47,019 nt of DNA from an uncultured Clostridia bacterium. GTDB taxonomy: Bacteria > Bacillota > Clostridia > Oscillospirales > Acutalibacteraceae. The notes beneath the pieces are model-generated. The model did no database searches, had not been told where the DNA came from, and saw only the letters and a list, made by a program, of their open reading frames with translations. A program made the position numbers and the translations under genes. The DNA is taken from NCBI GenBank assembly GCA_945787805.1, contig CALZID010000014.1, positions 1 to 47,019 of the forward strand. The letters are read 5' to 3'. Of the stretch, positions 25,801-34,806 are shown piece after piece. Numbering within the stretch: position 1 is the first letter of the stretch; every line of letters begins with the position of its first letter.

Positions 25801-26455
25801 CAAGGACTAAAAATTTCTGTGCCTTTTCACTTTGAGTTTTAAGGGGTCCCACACGGGATTCCAATTCGGTTAAAATATCACGAAGTCTGACCAAATTTTC
25901 TTCTGCCTGACTAAGTCTTTTTAAGGCGTCGCTTCTTCTGTATCTGAAATGAGAAATGCCTGCTGCTTCTTCAAACATTTCACGGCGTTCGCCCGATTTT
26001 GAAGAAATAAGCTCGGCAATTTTACCCTGGCTGACCATGGAATAGCCGTCACGGCCGAGACCGGTATCCATAAAAAGCTCGTTTATATCACGAAGTCTGA
26101 CACTCTCGCCGTTGATTTTATATTCACTGTCACCGCTGCGATAAAACCGACGGGTAATATTGACTTCATCCTTATCGCTGTCAAGTGTTCGGTCAGAGTT
26201 ATCAAGACAAAGAGTAACCTCTGCAAAGCCCGTTGCCTTGCGAAGAGAAGTACCGCTGAAAATAACATCTTCCATTTTTGAGCCTCGAAGACTCTTTGTG
26301 GACTGTTCACCGAGAACCCAGCGAACCGCATCGGAAATATTACTCTTGCCGCTGCCGTTGGGACCCACAACGCCCGTTATTCCCTTATTAAATTGAAGTA
26401 CTGTTTTATCGGGACACGACTTAAATCCCTGCATTGTGATTGATTTTAAAATCAT
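22886..26455 (-). CDS. smc: Chromosome segregation ATPase SMC
   Basis: This 1189-residue protein has the full SMC layout: Walker A GPNGSGKS at 31-38, two long coiled-coil arms, a central hinge (around residues 500-660, with the glycine-rich GGSMTGGSK close by), the ABC signature LSGG from 1090 and Walker B FVIFDE ending at 1119. SMC dimers with ScpA and ScpB extrude DNA loops and organise the chromosome; scpAB are not in this window. The ATG overlaps the stop of the radical SAM gene by four bases. Confidence 0.98.
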   Translation of the reverse strand: MILKSITMQGFKSCPDKTVLQFNKGITGVVGPNGSGKSNISDAVRWVLGEQSTKSLRGSKMEDVIFSGTSLRKATGFAEVTLCLDNSDRTLDSDKDEVNITRRFYRSGDSEYKINGESVRLRDINELFMDTGLGRDGYSMVSQGKIAELISSKSGERREMFEEAAGISHFRYRRSDALKRLSQAEENLVRLRDILTELESRVGPLKTQSEKAQKFLVLAEERKNLEIGIWLHNIEKTGERLKEQDRKIDISSVQYKDAQRQLEEIEQKMNAIVEKTHEINVKIEEVRASTSHFEEQAAELESQAKVYENSIAHNNESIERLEKDKLSANEDETDIDAQIENANSQKALAQKGLDDANAKLQSQISEIEKLQSENDQFASVAADLSKEISLLTVSLADNRVISETANSQIEEIKTRISAIADILGNRRDVVLTLEEKKNNAEKALSDCNEKIDGYKNAVDGYRIKVQTRTEKSEKIKAEIAALDSEIGLKNERIRVLDDLEKNMEGYQGSVRSVMKESKRGSLRGVHGPLSQLITVKDKYSVAVETALGIAIQNVVVDNENDAKRAIAFLKETRGGRATFLPLSAIKARSLEEKGLDDCYGFVNIASNLVSADKKYQDIIENLLGKTVVCEDMDSAITIAKKYKNRFKIVTLDGQVINAGGSMTGGSKAQGVGMLSRSNEIEKLSASVKDLEDKRNNLSVQEKMLSEDLASAVADLEGIEGDILSANEEKIRLEGEYKLAVSEYEASSGGVKELLDEEKILNERIEKINSDSIIARQKVLELNEEIAQKEKSLEAVSGDRESLSLVREELSQKAEQIRLEILGFQKDIESADDNIRRLDILKGSKTTRLEELDNEIEAFKNKNIWLTKDIESLRTSADELRKQCGDARTNVDGLIEERTALEKENTDLRNLEKEKSAERERVSGELARLEERKAAMLNEFEEYNSKLYDEYQLTRREAMALEIVIENIGEARSRLSALKNEIRGLGSVNVSAIDEYKEVSERYEFMSEQIGDVEKSKAELIRLIDDLTTKMSVQFREQFQKINTAFGETFAELFGGGKAELVLEDEMNVLECDIEIKVQPPGKNVQNINLLSGGEKGLSAIALLFAILKVTPAPFVIFDEVEAALDDVNVVRYAQYVRRMTKNTQFILITHRRGTMEEADMLYGVTMQEEGVSKILELKTAEMARKLGLA

Positions 26456-27453
26456 ATTAAATCTGCTACCTCAATCTGAAATTCTTCTAAATTTTCTTTA
26501 CCCTTTATTATACAATGAAATCCTTGATTTTTCAATGCTTTTTCGTTTCTTTTCTGCTGTCCCTTAGCTTTTGAAAGCGCTTTTTTATTCACATAGATTA
26601 CATATTGACGGTTTTTGTCTTTTCCCCTTAGTTTTTCAAGGATTTTTTCTAAATAAATATGCCCTTCGCAGAGCTCTCGAAAAGCCGGGTGATAAGCGCC
26701 GCCTATCATATCGCTCTCAACCGTTTCACTGCTGTGAAGCCCTAATTTTATGACCTTTATGCCTTCGGCTTCAAATAAACGGAGAAGCTTTGCACAGAAA
26801 GGCGCCGACTCTTCTGCATTGGGAGCACAGTATTCGCCCATTTCTTGCAAATCACCCAAATGAGTATTTTTAAGCACTACCGTGGGGTAAATTCTAACTG
26901 TATCGGGGCGAAGTTTTATGATTTCAAGTGCGGTTTGCAAGTCTTTTTGAAAATCGCTTTTATAAAGCCCCGTCATCATTTGAAGCCCTAATTCAAAGCC
27001 GTATTCTTTAATGAGCTTTGACGCTTTTCTCACATCGTCGGCAGTATGCCCACGGCGGTTGGCTGTTAAAACACCGTCATTCATACTCTGTGCGCCCAAC
27101 TCGATAGATGTGACGCCGTAGTTTTTTAGTATTTCAAGTATCTCACCATCTATGCAGTCAGGTCGGGTTGACACTCTTATTCCCGCAAATTTATGTATAT
27201 CCAAAAAATGCTTTGCGGCGGTCAAAAGAGAGAGCATATCTTCCCTTTCAATCGCCGTAAAACTACCGCCGAAAAACGCAATTTCCGTATTCTTCGGCTC
27301 AACATTATATTCAATTGCAGTCTTTACTGCTTTTTCTACATCTTGTGCCGCAGCAGATTTTGTTTGACCGCTGATTGCTCTTTGATTACAAAAGCTGCAA
27401 TCGTTCGGGCAACCCTTGTGCGGCACAAAAATGCTTATATTATTGTGACTCAT
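26452..27453 (-). CDS. Radical SAM protein, ELP3-like, unknown substrate
   Basis: The 333-residue protein binds a radical-SAM iron-sulfur cluster through CPNDCSFC (C-x3-C-x2-C) at about residue 15, followed by FFGGSF and ELGAQS motifs that place it with the oxygen-independent coproporphyrinogen oxidase/ELP3-like group. The acetyltransferase domain of true Elongator ELP3 is missing. It is wedged between rnc and smc with 4-base overlaps on both sides, an arrangement I recognise from clostridial genomes. The lysine-rich C-terminal region might contact RNA; that is inference. Confidence 0.92.
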   Translation of the reverse strand: MSHNNISIFVPHKGCPNDCSFCNQRAISGQTKSAAAQDVEKAVKTAIEYNVEPKNTEIAFFGGSFTAIEREDMLSLLTAAKHFLDIHKFAGIRVSTRPDCIDGEILEILKNYGVTSIELGAQSMNDGVLTANRRGHTADDVRKASKLIKEYGFELGLQMMTGLYKSDFQKDLQTALEIIKLRPDTVRIYPTVVLKNTHLGDLQEMGEYCAPNAEESAPFCAKLLRLFEAEGIKVIKLGLHSSETVESDMIGGAYHPAFRELCEGHIYLEKILEKLRGKDKNRQYVIYVNKKALSKAKGQQKRNEKALKNQGFHCIIKGKENLEEFQIEVADLI

Positions 27454-28115
27454 AAGCCCATCAACTCCAAAGCGGATTTTGCCGCTTCTTGCTCTGCTCT
27501 TTTTTTACTGCTGCCCTTACCTCGCCCGATTACATTACTGTTGAGATGCACTTCAACGATGAATTCTTTGTTGTGGTCTGGACCGCTTTCGCCAACGACG
27601 ATATATTCAAATTTTTCTGTGGGGTTTTGTTGAAGCACTTCCTGCAAGGTGCTTTTATAATCTTTAAAAACAGGCTTTGTTTCGGTGGCAACTTCAATGA
27701 ACGGCAAAACAAATTCAGTTGCTTTTTCAATTCCGCCGTCAAGATAAATTGCCGCAATAAGCGCTTCAAAAGCGTCAGAAATTACAGACGGACGGTTTCT
27801 GCCCCCCGTTCTCTCTTCGCCCTTGCCCAAAAGCACCATTTCACCAAGGCCTATTTTTTGTGCGTAGCCGAAAAGAGTTTTCTCGCACACTGCATAGGCT
27901 CGTTTTTTGGTCAGCTCGCCCTCGGGTTTGTCCTTATAATGCTCAAAAAGATATTCGGCTGTGATGAATCCTAACACAGAGTCGCCTAAAAATTCAAGGC
28001 GCTCGTTATCAAGTCCGCTACCTTTTTCGTTGGCATAGGACGAATGAGTCAAAGCTCTTTCTAAAAGTTTAACATTTTTAAATTCATATCCGATTTTCTT
28101 TTGGAAATCAGTCAT
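27450..28115 (-). CDS. rnc: Ribonuclease III
   Basis: This 221-residue endonuclease cuts double-stranded RNA in rRNA processing and decay. The catalytic signature NERLEFLGDS is at residues 37-46, and a double-stranded RNA-binding domain fills the last 70 residues (DYKSTLQEVLQ ... GRGKGSSKKRAEQEAA). The stop overlaps the radical SAM start by four bases. It starts two bases after the trmFO stop. Confidence 0.97.
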   Translation of the reverse strand: MTDFQKKIGYEFKNVKLLERALTHSSYANEKGSGLDNERLEFLGDSVLGFITAEYLFEHYKDKPEGELTKKRAYAVCEKTLFGYAQKIGLGEMVLLGKGEERTGGRNRPSVISDAFEALIAAIYLDGGIEKATEFVLPFIEVATETKPVFKDYKSTLQEVLQQNPTEKFEYIVVGESGPDHNKEFIVEVHLNSNVIGRGKGSSKKRAEQEAAKSALELMGL

Positions 28116-28117
28116 TT

Positions 28118-29437
28118 TCAGTCACCTAAATTATTATTTTTTGCGAAGTTTTTTAAGCTTTCCATTCCCCGTTTTGCAAGTTGCATATATCTTTCCTGCT
28201 TGTCACGGATTTTGTCGGTCAGCGGCGGCAAAACGCCGAAATTTGCCCCCATGGGCTGAAAATTCTTAACAGTTTCGTCGCTGATATATCTGCTCAATGC
28301 ACCAATCATTGTGTCTTCGGGGAGAATTACGGTTTCTTCACCTTTAAGTCTTCTGGCAAGGTTTATCCCCGCCATAAGTCCGCTTGCGGCAGATTCCACA
28401 TACCCTTCAACACCTGTGATTTGCCCCCCAAAGAACAGATATGGGTTATCTCTCATACTGAAATCTCCGTTTAAGAGTCTCGGAGAGTCAATGAATGTGT
28501 TTCTGTGCATTACGCCGTATCGCAAAAACTCTGCATTTTTTAGAGCCGGAAACATAGAGAACACCCGTTTTTGTTCACCGAATTTGAGATTTGTTTGAAA
28601 TCCCACAAGATTATACATTGTACCGTCTTTATTCTCTTTGCGAAGCTGCAAATTTGCCCAAGGTCTGTGCCCCGTGCGAGGGTCTGTAAGCCCCACGGGC
28701 TTTAACGGACCGTATCGCATTGTGTCTTTGCCTCGACTTGCCAAAACTTCAATGGGCATACAGCCCTCATAGACATCTTTTCGTTTGTCAAAAGAATGAA
28801 CTTCGGCACTTTCGGCACTTATAATCGCATCATAAAACGCTTCGTATTCTTCTTTATTCATAGGGCAGTTGATATAGTCATCTGCACCGCCACGGTCATA
28901 ACGGGACTGTGTAAATGCGCAAGACATATCAATGCTTTCTGCGCTGACAATGGGTGCCGCCGCATCATAGAAAGAGAGTCCGTCACCGCACATATTACGA
29001 ATTGTTTCTGCTAAACCGTCACTTGCAAGCGGTCCTGCACAAACAACAACTCCGTCATAATCCGTCGGAATTTCCGTAACTTCTTTTTCGATAATGCTTA
29101 TGTTTTTATCCGCCTTTATTTTTTCGGTAATAATTCTTGAAAACTCATGGCGGTCAACCGCCAATGCGCCCCCTGCTTCGACCTTGCTTTCATAAGCGGT
29201 TTCAACGCATATTGAGCCCAAATATGCCATTTCGTGCTTTAAAAGCCCTGCGGCGGAATTAAGTCTTTCCGCTTTTAATGAGTTTGAACAAACTAACTCG
29301 GCAAGGGTGTCTGATTTATGAGCGGGAGATTTTTTGCGGGGCTTCATTTCAAACAAATCCACAATTATTCCGTTTCTTGAAAGTGCTTTTGCACACTCAA
29401 CCCCCGCAAGACCGCCGCCGATTACTGCCGCCTTCAT
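28118..29437 (-). CDS. trmFO: Methylenetetrahydrofolate-tRNA-(uracil-5)-methyltransferase
   Basis: TrmFO forms m5U54 in tRNA using methylene-THF and FADH2 in place of SAM. The FAD-binding motif GGGLAGVE is at residues 7-14, and the GidA-like segments LVCSNSLKAERLNSAAGLLK and FFGGQITGVEGYVES are diagnostic. The 439-residue length is typical. The ATG overlaps the topA stop by four bases, the classic topA-trmFO order of Firmicutes. Confidence 0.97.
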   Translation of the reverse strand: MKAAVIGGGLAGVECAKALSRNGIIVDLFEMKPRKKSPAHKSDTLAELVCSNSLKAERLNSAAGLLKHEMAYLGSICVETAYESKVEAGGALAVDRHEFSRIITEKIKADKNISIIEKEVTEIPTDYDGVVVCAGPLASDGLAETIRNMCGDGLSFYDAAAPIVSAESIDMSCAFTQSRYDRGGADDYINCPMNKEEYEAFYDAIISAESAEVHSFDKRKDVYEGCMPIEVLASRGKDTMRYGPLKPVGLTDPRTGHRPWANLQLRKENKDGTMYNLVGFQTNLKFGEQKRVFSMFPALKNAEFLRYGVMHRNTFIDSPRLLNGDFSMRDNPYLFFGGQITGVEGYVESAASGLMAGINLARRLKGEETVILPEDTMIGALSRYISDETVKNFQPMGANFGVLPPLTDKIRDKQERYMQLAKRGMESLKNFAKNNNLGD

Positions 29438-31557
29438 TCTTCCTTTGCCTTTCTCTTGCGCTCTGCTTTCTTTTCAAATCCGCAGTCTTCGTTAAGACAG
29501 GCAACAATGCCGCCCTTACGCTTGAAAAGTGATTTTCCGCACTGTGGACAAAGGTCATCGGTCGGTTTATCCCAAGTCATAAAGTTACAGTCGGGATAAT
29601 TTCCGCAACCGTAAAAAGCGTAGCCTTTCTTGGTCTTTTTCTCTATAATCTTGCCGCCGCAAACGGGACAGGTTGCCTTTGTTTCAACCACTAAGGGTTT
29701 GGTATTTTTACATTCGGGATATCCCGGACAAGCAAGGAATTTACCGAAGCGGCCAGTTTTGATAACCATATTTCTGCCACACTTGTCGCACTTAATATCA
29801 GTTTCATCTTCTTTGAGCTTGATTTTCTGACCTTGCATATCTGCTTTTGCTTTATCAACGGTTGCAATGAAATCATCATAGAACTCGTGAAGCATTTTAA
29901 TATAGTCTGTTTCGCCGCTTTCAACTGTATCAAGCTGAGTTTCCATGCCCGCAGTAAACTTGACATTGACGATTTTCGGGAATTTTGCTTTAAGCAAATC
30001 GGTAATCGCTTCACCCAACTCGGTTGATTTAAGTTGCTTTTGCTCACGGACTACATATTCTCTCTGTGTAATTGTTGAAATAATAGTTGCATAGGTTGAC
30101 GGACGGCCCACGCCTGTTTCTTCAAGCGCTTTAATAAGAGAGGCCTCTGTGTATCTTGCGGGCGGCTGTGTAAAATGCTGATTACCCACAAGCTCTTTAA
30201 TTTTAATCTCGTCACCTTCACTGATTTTCGGAAGCTTGCCTTCTGCTTCTTCGTCTTCATCGGTACCGCTTTCATAAAGACAGGTGTAACCGTCAAAACG
30301 GACGGAATATCCGCTTGCCGAGAATGTTACATATTTACCCTTTGCTTTATCGCTTGCATTTGCGCCCTGAATTTCTGCCTTGACGGTATCTTGCACGCAA
30401 TTTGCCATAAGTGAAGCCATAAATCGCTTCCAGATAAGGCTGTAAAGCTTATATTGCTCTGCGCTGAGGCTCTGCTTAACTCTTTCGGGCGTTAAATCCA
30501 TCATTGTGGGACGGATTGCTTCGTGACCGTCCTGCGCATTTGCTTTTGTCTTGTAATATCTGGGCTTTTCGGGAAGATAATTTGCACCGAATGTGTTTCT
30601 GATATAGTCATTACCCGCCGCTCTTGCTTCTTCCGAAATGCGAAGCGAGTCGGTTCTCATATAGGTTATAAGACCGACTGAGCCAACACCTTCGACTTCG
30701 ATACCTTCATATAATTCCTGCGCAACTTTCATTGTTCTGCGAGCTTGGAAATTGAGCTTGCGAGACGCTTCTTGCTGCATTGTTGAAGTTGTAAACGGAG
30801 GTGCGGGCTGACGGTTGCGAACACCCTTTTTTACCGATACAGCAATAAAATCGGCATCTTCAAGTCGAGCGAGATACATATCGCTCTGCTCTTTGTTTGT
30901 AATTTTCACTTTGCCTGTTTCATCACCTAAAAACTGCGCTTTAAAAGCTTTTTTGGATGAAGGTGCAAGCATTTTTGCGTCAAGAGTCCAATACTCTTCG
31001 GGCACAAACGCTCTGATTTCGTTTTCACGGTCAACAACAAGACGCACCGCAACGGACTGAACACGACCGGCGGAGAGTCCACGACGGATTTTCTGCGAAA
31101 TAAAGGGACTTAGCGTATAGCCCACAAGTCTGTCGAGAATACGGCGAGCCTGTTGAGCATTGACTAAATCCAGGTCAATTTTTTCGGGCTTTTCAATTCC
31201 GTTTATTACGCTGTTTTTATTGATTTCGTTGAATTTGACACGGTTATTTTCATTAAGGTCAAGACCTAAAAGTGTTGCCAAATGCCAAGAAATTGCTTCT
31301 CCCTCACGGTCAGGGTCGGCTGCTAAAATAACCGCTTCCGACTTATCCGCAAGTTCTTTTAACTCTTTGACAAGTTTCTCTTTACCTTTAATTACCGCAT
31401 ATTTAGGTGCAAAATCATTTTTTACATCTACGCTGAGCTTTGCCGCAGGCAAGTCACGAACATGTCCCTTTGAAGATACTACCGTATAATCTTTTCCGAG
31501 ATATTTTTGAATACTTTTTGCCTTTGACGGAGACTCAACTATTACGAGTTTTGACAT
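29434..31557 (-). CDS. topA: DNA topoisomerase I
   Basis: This 707-residue type IA topoisomerase relaxes negative supercoils. The Toprim domain has Glu8 (IVESPSKA) and DPDRE at 81-85; the catalytic tyrosine is Tyr299 in GLITYMRTDS. Three C-terminal zinc ribbons follow (CDKCG, CPVCG and CPQCG, each with a second cysteine pair). It starts 18 bases after dprA and overlaps trmFO by four bases. Confidence 0.98.
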   Translation of the reverse strand: MSKLVIVESPSKAKSIQKYLGKDYTVVSSKGHVRDLPAAKLSVDVKNDFAPKYAVIKGKEKLVKELKELADKSEAVILAADPDREGEAISWHLATLLGLDLNENNRVKFNEINKNSVINGIEKPEKIDLDLVNAQQARRILDRLVGYTLSPFISQKIRRGLSAGRVQSVAVRLVVDRENEIRAFVPEEYWTLDAKMLAPSSKKAFKAQFLGDETGKVKITNKEQSDMYLARLEDADFIAVSVKKGVRNRQPAPPFTTSTMQQEASRKLNFQARRTMKVAQELYEGIEVEGVGSVGLITYMRTDSLRISEEARAAGNDYIRNTFGANYLPEKPRYYKTKANAQDGHEAIRPTMMDLTPERVKQSLSAEQYKLYSLIWKRFMASLMANCVQDTVKAEIQGANASDKAKGKYVTFSASGYSVRFDGYTCLYESGTDEDEEAEGKLPKISEGDEIKIKELVGNQHFTQPPARYTEASLIKALEETGVGRPSTYATIISTITQREYVVREQKQLKSTELGEAITDLLKAKFPKIVNVKFTAGMETQLDTVESGETDYIKMLHEFYDDFIATVDKAKADMQGQKIKLKEDETDIKCDKCGRNMVIKTGRFGKFLACPGYPECKNTKPLVVETKATCPVCGGKIIEKKTKKGYAFYGCGNYPDCNFMTWDKPTDDLCPQCGKSLFKRKGGIVACLNEDCGFEKKAERKRKAKEE

Positions 31558-31575
31558 ATATCATCATCCTAAATG

Positions 31576-32790
31576 TTAATTTATTTTGTAACGCCTGCCG
31601 CTTATTTGTCTGACAAGCCCATATACTTCTAATTCTGTTAGTGCCGAAAGAGTTTCTGTTATCGAAATGCCGCAAGAATCTGTAATATCGTCAACATGAA
31701 CGGGTGTTTCCGAAATAAGCTCATAGACCTTAACCGCATTCGGCGTTAGATATTTGGGCGCTTCTTTTTTAACAGTCACCTTTTTTGGTTCTTCTGCCTT
31801 TTTCTTCGGCTCTTTTATTATGGCTTCCTTTTTAAAGTCATCTGACATCAAATATTTCTGCGCTCTTCTGATAATTTCATCATCGGGAAGTCTTGTTTCG
31901 TTGTTTATTTTATCAAAAAAGCGATAGCAATATTGTTCCAACACATCGTTCGGTGAAAAAACAGGAATTGCTCCGTTTCTTATGAGATTATTTGTGCCTA
32001 AAAACGACGAGCTTACCAAATCCCCCGGAACCGCAAACACATCTCTGCCCTGCTCGGACGCTAATCGGGCAGTAATGAGCGAGCCGCTTTTTTCACCCGC
32101 TTCAACAACTACTGTTCCCAAAGTCATACCGGATATTATTCGGTTTCGCAGCGGAAATGTTGTTTTGCTTGCGGGAGTCATCGGCGGAAACTCTGTTATT
32201 ACCGCTCCGTTTTTTGCAATTTCATCTCTTAACGGTTGATTTTCCATAAGATATTTTGTGTTAAGTCCGCAGCCCAGCACACAGACGGTTTTGCCGTTTT
32301 CATCAAGGGCTCCCTGATGTGCGGCACTGTCAATTCCCAATGCACCGCCCGAAACAACGGTAAAGCCCAGACTTGCCATTGCAGCTGACAACGCTCTTGC
32401 CACTGCTCTGCCGTAGTCGGATGCTTTTCTTGCGCCCACAACCGAAACGGACATTTCGTTTGCAAGCACGGTTTCATCGCCTTGAACATACAGCACCAAG
32501 GGTAAATCCTGCAAGGTGATAAGATTATGGGGATAATATTTACTCGACGGGGTGATGATTTTCCAACCGTTTTCTTTTGAAATTCTTAAAATCTCCTCCG
32601 CCTTTTGGATGGGGAAGCTTTTAAGCTTTTCAACTCTTTTCTTGTTAAGCACATTGAGTGAAAAAATCTCATTAAAAGTTGAACCGTATATTTCAAAAGG
32701 ATTCCACTCAAAATATGTGACTAAATCAAGGCAAGATGCACCTGCACCGAGCCCTAACGACAGCCACACCCAATATAAATCGTAGTTCAT
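31576..32790 (-). CDS. dprA: DNA-processing protein DprA
   Basis: The 404-residue protein loads RecA on incoming single-stranded DNA during transformation. It has an N-terminal SAM/HhH-like region, the Rossmann-type DprA core with SVVGARKAS, VVSGGALGIDSAAHQGAL and FPLRNRIISGM, and a C-terminal winged-helix domain. I choose ATG 32790, which overlaps the upstream stop by four bases, over the GTG at 32805. DprA is widespread even in species not known to be competent, so competence is not shown. Confidence 0.96.
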   Translation of the reverse strand: MNYDLYWVWLSLGLGAGASCLDLVTYFEWNPFEIYGSTFNEIFSLNVLNKKRVEKLKSFPIQKAEEILRISKENGWKIITPSSKYYPHNLITLQDLPLVLYVQGDETVLANEMSVSVVGARKASDYGRAVARALSAAMASLGFTVVSGGALGIDSAAHQGALDENGKTVCVLGCGLNTKYLMENQPLRDEIAKNGAVITEFPPMTPASKTTFPLRNRIISGMTLGTVVVEAGEKSGSLITARLASEQGRDVFAVPGDLVSSSFLGTNNLIRNGAIPVFSPNDVLEQYCYRFFDKINNETRLPDDEIIRRAQKYLMSDDFKKEAIIKEPKKKAEEPKKVTVKKEAPKYLTPNAVKVYELISETPVHVDDITDSCGISITETLSALTELEVYGLVRQISGRRYKIN

Positions 32791-33569
32791 TTTACCAATT
32801 CCCACATAGTTATTGATGCGGCCGCAGCAGCGTTAAGGGATTCTGCTCTGCCCGACATTTTTATAGTAATTCTTTCATCGCACAAATCGGCGTTTTCTTT
32901 TGAAACTCCGTTACCCTCGTTGCCGATAATACAAAATGCGCCTTTTGAAAAATCGGTTTTTGTAATATCTTTTGCACTTCGGTCGGGAACGGTGGCATAA
33001 GTGCCCAACCCCAACCGTTTACACTTGTTTATCTCTGTTTCAAGGCTTTCGCAAATTTTAATCGGCAAGCGGATTAGCGCTCCCATTGACGCTCTCAGCG
33101 CTTTGGGATTATAAATATCGCAACCGCCGAAAATTACCATTCCGTCAATACCGAATGCTTCTGCCGTTCGGGAAATTGCCCCTAAATTGTCGGGATTTTG
33201 AACAGTGTCAAGAGCGATATATTTTTTGCCTTGGCTATATTCAAAATCGTTTGAGCGCATCTCGGCAACACATACAACACCCTGGGGCGTAACAGTGTCG
33301 CTTATTGACTTTAAAACATCGTTTGACACAACAAAACAGCTTTCGCAGTTATTTTTGAGCAATGCAATATCATCTGAATATTTTTCCGCACAATTTTCTG
33401 TGTAAAAAACAGTTTTTATTTTGCACCCGCTTTTTTGGGCATCGCAGCACAGACGGACACCTTCAAGCACGAAAAGTCCGCTGCTTTTACGCTCTTTTGA
33501 CGATGTTAAGAGAGCCTTTGTATCTTTAATTTTCGGGTTATTTTTAGCAGTTATTACAATATTCATCAT
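32787..33569 (-). CDS. TrmH/SpoU-family RNA 2'-O-methyltransferase
   Basis: The 260-residue protein has an N-terminal substrate-binding domain (GLFVLEGVRL) and a C-terminal SPOUT knot domain with the family motifs DTVQNPDNLGAISRTAEAFG, IIGNEGNGVS and KMSGRAESLNAAAAASI. It probably methylates a ribose in rRNA or tRNA, target unknown. Two ATGs (33569 and 33566) are possible. I see no good ribosome binding site before either, and the gene lies just after the rplT terminator, so expression may depend on readthrough. It overlaps dprA by four bases. Confidence 0.93.
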   Translation of the reverse strand: MMNIVITAKNNPKIKDTKALLTSSKERKSSGLFVLEGVRLCCDAQKSGCKIKTVFYTENCAEKYSDDIALLKNNCESCFVVSNDVLKSISDTVTPQGVVCVAEMRSNDFEYSQGKKYIALDTVQNPDNLGAISRTAEAFGIDGMVIFGGCDIYNPKALRASMGALIRLPIKICESLETEINKCKRLGLGTYATVPDRSAKDITKTDFSKGAFCIIGNEGNGVSKENADLCDERITIKMSGRAESLNAAAAASITMWELVK

Positions 33570-33579
33570 ATTTCAAAAA

Positions 33580-33619
33580 ACGGAAAAACCACGCGCGAGG
33601 GATTAAACTCGGCGTGGTT
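33580..33619 (-). terminator. Intrinsic terminator after rplT
   Basis: On the minus strand AACCACGC (33612-33619) pairs with GCGTGGTT (33587-33594), helped by a CGAG/CTCG inner pairing, followed by a T-rich stretch. Confidence 0.75.
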
Positions 33620-33625
33620 AAATAA

Positions 33626-33982
33626 TTATTTGAGTGCTTCTTTTGCTTTCTCTGTGAGAGCTGTGAAAGCAGCAGGGTCAGCGATTGCAATCTCTGAAAG
33701 CATCTTTCTGTTAAGGTCGATACCTGCTTTTTTAAGACCGTTGATGAATGTTGAATAGTTCATACCGTTCATCTTGCAAGCAGCTGAAATTCTTGTAATC
33801 CAGAGTTTTCTGAAATCGCGTTTCTTCTGCTTTCTGCCGATATATGCATAGTTACCGCTCTTCATAACTGCCTGTTTTGCAGTTCTGAAAAGTTTGCTCT
33901 TTGAGCCGTAATAGCCCTTAGCGAGCTTTAATACTTTATTTCTTCTTTTGCGAGTCATCATCGCACCTTTAACACGTGCCAT
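33626..33982 (-). CDS. rplT: 50S ribosomal protein L20
   Basis: This 118-residue basic protein is needed early in 50S assembly. Diagnostic segments are [26 protein letters not shown], split here by function as the extended N-terminal arm, and [18 protein letters not shown]. In Firmicutes L20 also represses its own operon by binding the infC leader. A GGAGGTA ribosome binding site precedes the ATG. Confidence 0.98.
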   Translation of the reverse strand: MARVKGAMMTRKRRNKVLKLAKGYYGSKSKLFRTAKQAVMKSGNYAYIGRKQKKRDFRKLWITRISAACKMNGMNYSTFINGLKKAGIDLNRKMLSEIAIADPAAFTALTEKAKEALK

Positions 33983-34034
33983 TTCTCTATACCTCCGATA
34001 AGTTAGTTACAATTATGCGTTTTTCACGCTTCGA

Positions 34035-34232
34035 TTATTTATAAGGAATAAGACGCTTAATCTGTGCTGTATTTGTCTTGTCAGCAACAGCTGTCTGGCG
34101 AAGTCCTCTTTTTCTCTTTGTGCTCTTCTTTGTTAAGATGTGAGACTTGTTAGCGTGTGCTCTGATTGGCTTGCCGTTCTTTGAAAGCTTAAATCTTTTT
34201 TTAGCTCCGCTATGTGTTTTAATCTTTGGCAT
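34035..34232 (-). CDS. rpmI: 50S ribosomal protein L35
   Basis: The 65-residue basic protein begins [15 protein letters not shown], the standard L35 N terminus. It lies between infC and rplT, the universal order of this operon. A GGAGGAT ribosome binding site precedes its ATG. Confidence 0.98.
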   Translation of the reverse strand: MPKIKTHSGAKKRFKLSKNGKPIRAHANKSHILTKKSTKRKRGLRQTAVADKTNTAQIKRLIPYK

Positions 34233-34261
34233 AATGATATCCTCCTAATATAATATACTTC

Positions 34262-34780
34262 TTATTTTGAGCCCTTCGGTGACAAGAACATAAGCATTTG
34301 ACGGCCTTCAAGCTTTGCGGGCTTGTCAACCGTGCCCAGCTCTGCAACTGCCTCGGCAAAGCGTTCCATAATTCCGTTACCCAAATGAGCGTGAGCCATT
34401 TCACGGCCTCTAAAACGGATTGAAACCTTAACCTTGTTGCCACCCTTAAGGAATTTGAGAGCATGATTTACCTTTGTATCAAAGTCATGAGTATCAATGT
34501 TCACCGAAAGTCTGATTTCTTTTGTTTCAATGACTTTCTGATTTTTCTTTGCTTCTTTTTCTTTCTTTGCCTTGTCAAAACGGTATTTGCCGTAGTCCAT
34601 AATCTTGCAAACCGGCGGTTGTGCATTAGGGGCAATTTTCACAAGGTCAAGACTGCGCTTTTCAGCTTCTTTCAAAGCATCTTTTGCAGACATCATTCCG
34701 AGTTGCTCACCATCATCGGTAATAACTCTGACTTCTTTGTCGCGAATTTCTTCATTGATTTGCAATTCTTTGGTACTGAT
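34262..34780 (-). CDS. infC: Translation initiation factor IF-3, probable AUC start
   Basis: IF-3 binds the 30S subunit, rejects wrong start codons and keeps subunits apart. The two-domain protein has the N-terminal INEEIRDKEVRVI and the later GRVPPVC-like APNAQPPVCKIMDYGKYRF segments. The frame is open to 34903, but family homology starts near ISTKELQINEEI. The only start codon in place is ATC at 34778-34780, seven bases after AGAGGTG, giving 172 residues, the usual length. Non-AUG starts (AUU, AUC) are a known feature of infC, because IF-3 discriminates against them and so limits its own synthesis. The upstream part of the frame contains the promoter and attenuator and is not coding. Confidence 0.95.
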   Translation of the reverse strand: MSTKELQINEEIRDKEVRVITDDGEQLGMMSAKDALKEAEKRSLDLVKIAPNAQPPVCKIMDYGKYRFDKAKKEKEAKKNQKVIETKEIRLSVNIDTHDFDTKVNHALKFLKGGNKVKVSIRFRGREMAHAHLGNGIMERFAEAVAELGTVDKPAKLEGRQMLMFLSPKGSK

Positions 34781-34806
34781 AAATAAACACCTCTTTAAAA
34801 AAATTG

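Noticed and set aside
22739-26396. Many 60-140-codon frames antisense to smc
   Set aside because: They lack ribosome binding sites, lie opposite coiled-coil codons with biased composition, and match no family.
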